NCBI GenBank assembly: GCA_027593175.1
Contig: JAQCJI010000012.1
Location: 1-48,371, forward strand
DNA: 48,371 nucleotides
Direction: 5' to 3'
From: Bacteroidota bacterium
GTDB lineage: Bacteria > Bacteroidota > Bacteroidia > Cytophagales > Cyclobacteriaceae
Of the stretch, positions 44,127-48,371 are shown one piece after another. Numbering within the stretch: position 1 is the stretch's first letter; every line of letters begins with the position of its first letter. A program made the position numbers and the translations under genes. Below the pieces are notes generated by a model, which ran no database searches, was not told the DNA's origin, and saw only the letters and a list, made by a program, of their open reading frames with translations.

Positions 44127-44976
44127 AACCCTTATTTGCCCGTAAGTAAGCTTGCACTTTGCCTTGGAATTTTTCTAAAATATCTTGGCTGACTTTTCCT
44201 ACTTTTCCAGAGCCCACTTTTCGGTCATCAATCTGTGTCACGGGCAATATAATCTTCGTAGTGGCGGAGATAAATGCTTCATCTGCTTCCCAAACTTCTT
44301 CTAGAGTAATAGGTCTTACCTGTACATTTCTCGCCAAGTCCAGCAAATTCTTTCGTGTAATTCCCAACAGAATGTGCTGGTTTGGGGTATGGATGATCCC
44401 ATCCTTCACGATAAAAAAGTTGCTCCGCGAACTTTCACTAACCTGACCATCCCAGTGGTAGAGCACATCTTCTGCGCCTTGGGCTTTCCACTGCATGCTA
44501 TGCCAAACGGGTAGGGTATAGTTGGTGGTCTTGATGTCGGCAATGGCGCGCACATGTTCCATGCTGAGCAGCTTGATGCCGTTTTGGTATTTTTCTTCCG
44601 CAGGGAAACTTAATTCTTCCCCAAAAATAAAGAGCTTGCCCGTTGCAGGGGAAAAGTGGTTTTCCGAAATTCCCCCCGTCAGCACCATTCGAATACCTCC
44701 CTTCTCCAGGTCATTTTTTTGGATCAGCTCCCCAATAATGGCACGAAGTTCTTCACGAGAATAGTCTAAAGGTAAATATGTTTTCGCTGCAGAGCGGATA
44801 AAGCGATCGAGGTAGTCTTCAAGAAATAAAGGCTGGTAATCCTCGGTGCGGAAAAAATCAAAGATTCCGTAGCCTCGGATTACAGCCAGGTCGGTAGGAT
44901 GAAGGCGAGCATCTTGGGTGGGAATGATTTTCCCATCGGCAAAACAAAATGGTTTCATAGCGCTAAAGTCAATCAT
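44125..44976 (-). CDS. Class IV (PLP) aminotransferase, branched-chain/D-amino-acid type
   Basis: About 283 residues. The PLP-binding Lys is in IADIKTTNYTLPV, with the neighbouring blocks VIRGYGIFDFFRT, FLEDYLDRF, GQVSESSRSNFFIV and GITRKNLLDLA. These fit BCAT, D-alanine aminotransferase and 4-amino-4-deoxychorismate lyase alike; substrate is not decided by these motifs. Start at 44976 is preferred; the ATG at 44958 would give MKPFCFADGKI, also plausible. Single gene. Confidence 0.92.
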   Translation of the reverse strand: MIDFSAMKPFCFADGKIIPTQDARLHPTDLAVIRGYGIFDFFRTEDYQPLFLEDYLDRFIRSAAKTYLPLDYSREELRAIIGELIQKNDLEKGGIRMVLTGGISENHFSPATGKLFIFGEELSFPAEEKYQNGIKLLSMEHVRAIADIKTTNYTLPVWHSMQWKAQGAEDVLYHWDGQVSESSRSNFFIVKDGIIHTPNQHILLGITRKNLLDLARNVQVRPITLEEVWEADEAFISATTKIILPVTQIDDRKVGSGKVGKVSQDILEKFQGKVQAYLRANKG

Positions 44977-45071
44977 CAAAATTAGGGACTAAAATTCATA
45001 TTGACTCTGCTGATGGGCGTAGTTTATTTTTTAATTTTAAAAAAAAAATTATTTACCTACTATCAACTCCC

Positions 45072-45494
45072 ATGAAGCTATCCAGCAGTTCTTTGTTCCT
45101 ACTTTTTTCGATCTTTTTCTTCGCTTGTGCCAATCCGCTTCTGGAGGTGAACAAGGAGATGCGTGGACAAATTATAGGTGTGCACGACGAAGTGATGCCT
45201 AAAATAGGGGAACTGAAGTATCATGAAAAGAAAGCTTTGGCGCAGGCAGACAGCCTTTTTGCGCAGGATAGTACGGCTTCTTCCGAAATTGAAGCATTCC
45301 GATCCCTCGCAGGGCAGCTCAACCAAGCCCATGAGGGGATGTTTGTTTGGATGAGACAGTATTCTCTCGATGAGGAAGGAAAAACTCCCGAAGAACTAAA
45401 AATCTACTTGGATGAGCAGCTCGTGAAAGTCAATCAAGTAAATGTGGATATCAAAGCGGCGTTGGAGCAAGCGGATACCCAGCTGAAAGATTAA
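45072..45494 (+). CDS. Coiled-coil lipoprotein of unknown function
   Basis: 140 residues. Signal peptide with FFFAC lipobox (Cys19). The mature part is mostly helix with long charged stretches (EVMPKIGELKYHEKKALAQA, then AGQLNQAHEGMFVWMRQYSL and a final EQADTQLKD). No enzyme motif. Its stop overlaps the stop of the convergent cytochrome gene by 4 bases. I do not recognise a characterised family. Confidence 0.78.
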   Translation: MKLSSSSLFLLFSIFFFACANPLLEVNKEMRGQIIGVHDEVMPKIGELKYHEKKALAQADSLFAQDSTASSEIEAFRSLAGQLNQAHEGMFVWMRQYSLDEEGKTPEELKIYLDEQLVKVNQVNVDIKAALEQADTQLKD

Positions 45495-45943
45495 TTTTCC
45501 GCTGGAGGGCTCTTTAGATAGGACTCCACAAGAGGTGCATCGATTACCCCTTCTTTCATTCCCCAACTATTGTACAAGTAGGTGGCGATTTGCGCTAAGT
45601 CCAAGGGTCTTAGGTTTGGATTTGCAGGCATCGCTTGGTTGTAGACTTGCCCATTGACCAGAATTTCACCTTCTTGTCCATACTTCATGATCCAAATGCT
45701 GCGGTGGATGTCTGCTTTGAAGTAGTCTGCATCCCTCAGGGGAGGGATAAGTTTTCCCAGGCCTCGCCCATCTTTCTGGTGACAGTTGGCGCAATAATTT
45801 TCATAGAGTTCCTTTCCAGGGATAGCAAACTGCAGCACCTTGGCATCTGAAATTTGGGCCAGGTTATTCTCTAAATTACTTGCTTTTGGGCTGCAGGAAG
45901 AAGTAAGTAGCCCAAGAAAAATCAAGGTTGACAGGAATCTCAT
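45491..45943 (-). CDS. c-type cytochrome lipoprotein
   Basis: 150 residues. Lipobox TSSC (Cys17). One heme site CANCH (51-55) in ELYENYCANCHQKDGRGLG, with an axial Met likely at MPANPNL (Met105). It is an electron carrier anchored outside the cytoplasm. Its start overlaps the SCO gene by 4 bases, so the two share a transcript and a probable role with a terminal oxidase. Confidence 0.94.
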   Translation of the reverse strand: MRFLSTLIFLGLLTSSCSPKASNLENNLAQISDAKVLQFAIPGKELYENYCANCHQKDGRGLGKLIPPLRDADYFKADIHRSIWIMKYGQEGEILVNGQVYNQAMPANPNLRPLDLAQIATYLYNSWGMKEGVIDAPLVESYLKSPPAEN

Positions 45944-46572
45944 GGTTTAAGTAGTTTGGGAATGTCGGCAAGTAAACGATCCACTTGTTCAGTTTTTGTA
46001 CCGTCATACACCCCTCGAATTCTTCCTTGCTGATCTACTAGTAAGAAAGCCCCACTGTGAAGAAATCCTCCAGCCTCTAGTTCATCGGCCATGGCGGTGG
46101 TAAGGTAGCTAGTTTGGCCGATCTCAAAAATCTTTTCTTGGTCTCCCGTAAGAAAGTTCCAGGTGCTCGCATCGGGTATCCCTAGTTTTTCAGCATAATC
46201 CTTAAGCAAGGCTTGCGTATCGTGGGTAGGATCGATGGAGTGACTCAGAATTTGAAAATTGGGTTTCCCCTTAAACTGTTCGTATACCCTAAGCATTTCT
46301 TTTTTCATGATCGGACAGATGGTAGGGCAGGTTGTAAAAAAGAAATCGGCCACATAGATTTTGTCCACCATATCTTCCTTACGGATGGTGTCGCCTTGTT
46401 GATTGATGAAGGCAAATTCTGCAATGCTATGGTAAACCGTGTCTTTGTTATCATCTACATAGCGTTCTCCGAGGATGGGTAATTCCACTAATTCACTCGT
46501 TTTTTTGGAAGGAGAGCCGCAAGAAGCAGCCAAAGCCAGGGTAATCAGAAGGAAGTGTAGCGATTTTTTCAT
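45940..46572 (-). CDS. SCO1/SenC-family copper chaperone
   Basis: 210 residues. Lipobox ASC (Cys18). The copper motif CPTICP (C82, C86) and the third ligand His172 in FLHSGAFLL are present. It delivers copper or handles thiol chemistry in cytochrome oxidase assembly. Neighbours on the minus strand are the lipoprotein cytochrome c and a HemJ-like gene, a coherent respiration set. Confidence 0.95.
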   Translation of the reverse strand: MKKSLHFLLITLALAASCGSPSKKTSELVELPILGERYVDDNKDTVYHSIAEFAFINQQGDTIRKEDMVDKIYVADFFFTTCPTICPIMKKEMLRVYEQFKGKPNFQILSHSIDPTHDTQALLKDYAEKLGIPDASTWNFLTGDQEKIFEIGQTSYLTTAMADELEAGGFLHSGAFLLVDQQGRIRGVYDGTKTEQVDRLLADIPKLLKP

Positions 46573-46577
46573 TGAGC

Positions 46578-47111
46578 TTAGCGGGTTCTATATTTTTTAT
46601 ACAGCTTGATGGCAAGAAGGAATACTAGGAATAAACCCACCAAACCCAACATTCCCCAGAGCATGCTCAAGGTGTTTTTGAGGACGATGAGGAATACGAT
46701 GGCAAAGAGCAATAGGGTAGAAAGTTCGTTCCATAATCGAAGTTGGGTGGAGCTCCAGCGCGCCTTACCTGCTTGCAACTCGGTAAATAGCACCTGGCTG
46801 TAGCCATGGTATACGTAGAGTAATAAGACAAGGGCTAATTTGGCCTGCATAAATTCCTGTTGCAGGTAACCCCAACGGTAAGTCAGTACCCAAAAGCCAA
46901 AAATAAGGGTAAGCACGGCCGATGGCCAGGTGATGATGTACCACAACCTATGCGCCATCAGATCGAGATGTGGCTTCAGAATTTGTCGTTCCTGTTCGGG
47001 CTTTTCTAGGGCTTCGGTTTGGTAAATAAATAAGCGGACGATGTAAAAAAGCCCTGCAAACCAGGTGACTATAAAAATGAGGTGCAGTGCCTTTACGTAT
47101 TCGAATCCCAT
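46578..47111 (-). CDS. hemJ: HemJ-like protoporphyrinogen oxidase (CopD/DUF420-like membrane protein)
   Basis: 177 residues with four to five membrane spans. KALHLIFIVTWFAGLFYIVR has the conserved His (His10) and W, then MAHRLWYIITWPSAVLTLIF and QAKLALVLLLYVYHGY with the conserved Lys. HemJ turns protoporphyrinogen IX into protoporphyrin IX. Five bases upstream of the SCO gene stop, same strand, so heme supply and oxidase assembly are co-encoded here. Confidence 0.9.
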   Translation of the reverse strand: MGFEYVKALHLIFIVTWFAGLFYIVRLFIYQTEALEKPEQERQILKPHLDLMAHRLWYIITWPSAVLTLIFGFWVLTYRWGYLQQEFMQAKLALVLLLYVYHGYSQVLFTELQAGKARWSSTQLRLWNELSTLLLFAIVFLIVLKNTLSMLWGMLGLVGLFLVFLLAIKLYKKYRTR

Positions 47112-47165
47112 TGTCGAAATTTTAGGCTAAATTAAGGGCTTCACTCAACAAACCCTCGAAAATTT

Positions 47166-47570
47166 TTGAAAAGGAATCAATGGTTCGTATTTTTTATCGG
47201 CATCACGGTCTTGGGGGTGCTCGGGCTGATTGTCAAGGAAAGTTTTTCTGGGCAAGGAGTAGCTGCTTACCAAGATAAATTTGAGCAGATCGGCTATTTC
47301 AGAAATGAGAATAATACGGGACCCATCCAAAGGGTCTATGCCTTCCGAACGAAGGAGCAAGATCTTGAAGTATTTAAATCCTTTGCCAATTTACTTCCAC
47401 ATACAAAATATGGTCGTACGCTCGTATTCTTTGTTGCGGAAACCTGGAAGGAGCCGGTTGTATTTTCTCCAAATCCTCCCTATTTACCAAACTTCATACA
47501 ACCCCATCTTCTTGCGGAATACGAAAAAACCCCAATGGGAGAACAAAGAGTTGTAATCTTGAAGCCATGA
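47166..47570 (+). CDS. Membrane-anchored hypothetical protein
   Basis: 134 residues from a TTG start; no ATG precedes KRNQWFVFFIGITVLGVLG, which is a signal anchor. The rest is soluble (RVYAFRTKEQDLEVFKSFAN, then TLVFFVAETWKEPVVFSPNP). No named family recognised. It overlaps meaB by 4 bases and so may belong to its transcript. Confidence 0.72.
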   Translation: MKRNQWFVFFIGITVLGVLGLIVKESFSGQGVAAYQDKFEQIGYFRNENNTGPIQRVYAFRTKEQDLEVFKSFANLLPHTKYGRTLVFFVAETWKEPVVFSPNPPYLPNFIQPHLLAEYEKTPMGEQRVVILKP

Positions 47571-48371
47571 GAAAAAGACGAACGCTAGCGGAATTCAAGG
47601 AAGGTATTTTAGCCGGAGATCGGGTAGTCCTTGCTCAGGCGATTACCCTAGTAGAGAGCGGTCTACCTGCTGATCAGAAATTAGCTACCGCTCTAATCCA
47701 AGAGCTGTTGCCACACACGGGGCAGTCCTTCCGTATCGGGGTTACAGGAGTGCCCGGTGTGGGGAAAAGTAGTTTTATCGAAGTTTTTGGAGGGAGACTT
47801 TTAGATGCGGGCAAAAAAGTCGCAGTCTTGGCCGTGGATCCCAGTAGCTCCCTCTCGAAAGGCAGTATTCTGGGGGACAAAACTCGCATGGAACGCCTAG
47901 CTTTGGATAAGCGTGCTTTCATCCGACCTAGTCCTTCGCGTAGCACCTTGGGAGGGGTAGCTGGAAAAACACGGGAAGCAATACTCCTTTGTGAAGCAGC
48001 TGGCTTTGATCTGATTTTGGTAGAGACTGTTGGGGTTGGACAAAGTGAAACTGCGGTCAAAAGCATGGTTGACTTTTTTCTTTTACTGCTACTTGCTGGG
48101 GCAGGGGATGAACTTCAGGGAATCAAGAAGGGGATCGTAGAAATGGCGGACGGTTTTTTAATTTACAAGGCGGATGGGAATAACCTTGATATGGCAGCTC
48201 AAGCCAAGGGAGCCTATCAGAATGCTGTTCATCTTTTCCCACCAAGCGAAAAAGGTTGGGCTCCCAAAATTCTGTTGGTATCCTCAGTGACTGGTCTGGG
48301 TATGCAAGACTTGGCCGAGGTATTGGCTTCCTACCAACAACAGATGAAAGGCTCTGGGTTTTGGGAAAAAA
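47567..48371 (+). CDS. meaB: MeaB/ArgK-family G-protein chaperone (3'-truncated by window edge)
   Basis: The frame is open from the ATG at 47567 to the window end (268 codons). It protects and reactivates methylmalonyl-CoA mutase. Walker A is GVTGVPGVGKSS, then AVDPSSSLSKGSILGDKTRM, ETVGVGQSE and LLLAGAGDELQGIKKGIVEM. The G4 position of the family, normally N-K-A-D, reads Y-K-A-D here (FLIYKADGNN). The hypothetical membrane protein precedes it by a 4-base overlap. The mutase subunits must lie beyond the window. Confidence 0.95.
   Translation, partial: MRKRRTLAEFKEGILAGDRVVLAQAITLVESGLPADQKLATALIQELLPHTGQSFRIGVTGVPGVGKSSFIEVFGGRLLDAGKKVAVLAVDPSSSLSKGSILGDKTRMERLALDKRAFIRPSPSRSTLGGVAGKTREAILLCEAAGFDLILVETVGVGQSETAVKSMVDFFLLLLLAGAGDELQGIKKGIVEMADGFLIYKADGNNLDMAAQAKGAYQNAVHLFPPSEKGWAPKILLVSSVTGLGMQDLAEVLASYQQQMKGSGFWEK

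Noticed and set aside
47674-48066. Minus-strand frame of 130 codons opposite meaB
   Set aside because: The plus strand encodes clear MeaB motifs throughout; the frame is a shadow.
1-48371. CRISPR array, insertion sequence, phage or conjugation genes
   Set aside because: No regularly spaced repeats, transposase motif, terminal inverted repeats or phage/conjugation domain could be seen on reading both strands.

Overview
The window looks like chromosomal DNA from a member of the Bacteroidota, most likely an aerobic Cytophagales bacterium of the Cyclobacteriaceae/Algoriphagus kind. Evidence: a giant secreted protein with a gliding-motility/type IX type-B C-terminal sorting domain, a menaquinone-type three-subunit succinate dehydrogenase, many Bacteroidota-type lipoproteins, a HemJ/SCO/cytochrome c block, MeaB, a glucosamine-6-phosphate deaminase fused to a PIG-L-like domain, and possible TAnnTTTG-like -7 boxes. 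The genus is inference. No phage, IS element, CRISPR array or conjugation gene is visible; nearly everything is compact, mostly single-copy housekeeping or accessory metabolism.

Layout. 1-1.5 kb: 3' end of an FtsX-type permease, then tRNA-Leu(CAA) with its terminator and, 217 bp away, a 25-bp copy of the tRNA 3' end next to another hairpin (a tRNA relic or att-like scar). 1.5-2.5 kb (-): ABM-domain protein and SAM hydroxide adenosyltransferase. 2.6-11.4 kb (+): PhoH, GNAT, ComEC, RecQ, an unknown protein, a NUDIX hydrolase, a thioesterase, a TPR lipoprotein and threonylcarbamoyl-AMP synthase, mostly in overlapping runs. 11.6-14.7 kb: phosphoglycerate kinase, a secreted endonuclease/exonuclease/phosphatase-fold protein and a flavin reductase. 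14.7-21.6 kb: SppA, FolK, FabD, a truncated LysR relic, a DCC thiol-disulfide protein and the type-B sorting-domain protein. 21.9-25.3 kb: sdhCAB. 25.4-27.8 kb (-): a lipoprotein diheme cytochrome and a lipoprotein parallel beta-helix protein, a recurring two-gene pair whose function is unknown to me. 28-33.5 kb: outer-membrane barrel, RuvC, a small protein with a GAF-SpoIIE phosphatase and a polysaccharide deacetylase, TatD, L-asparaginase, tRNA-Ser(GGA). 33.7-36.7 kb: rhodanese lipoprotein, UbiA prenyltransferase, Tat-type Gfo/Idh/MocA oxidoreductase. 36.7-40.1 kb (-): ROK kinase and the NagB fusion, a probable amino-sugar pair. 40.5-41.4 kb: SucD. 41.7-44.1 kb: an ABC ATPase, an FtsX permease with a His/Asp-rich loop and an exported DUF3299-like protein, probably a metal-transport unit. 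44.1-48.4 kb: class IV aminotransferase, two unknown proteins, a cytochrome c/SCO/HemJ respiratory cluster and the start of meaB, which runs off the end.

The most interesting poorly described systems are (i) the diheme cytochrome/beta-helix lipoprotein pair, (ii) the ABC/permease/DUF3299-like metal-transport candidate, and (iii) the NagB-PIG-L fusion with a ROK kinase that lacks the usual zinc motif. No wholly new system is proven by the sequence alone. All residue positions were counted by hand and are approximate.
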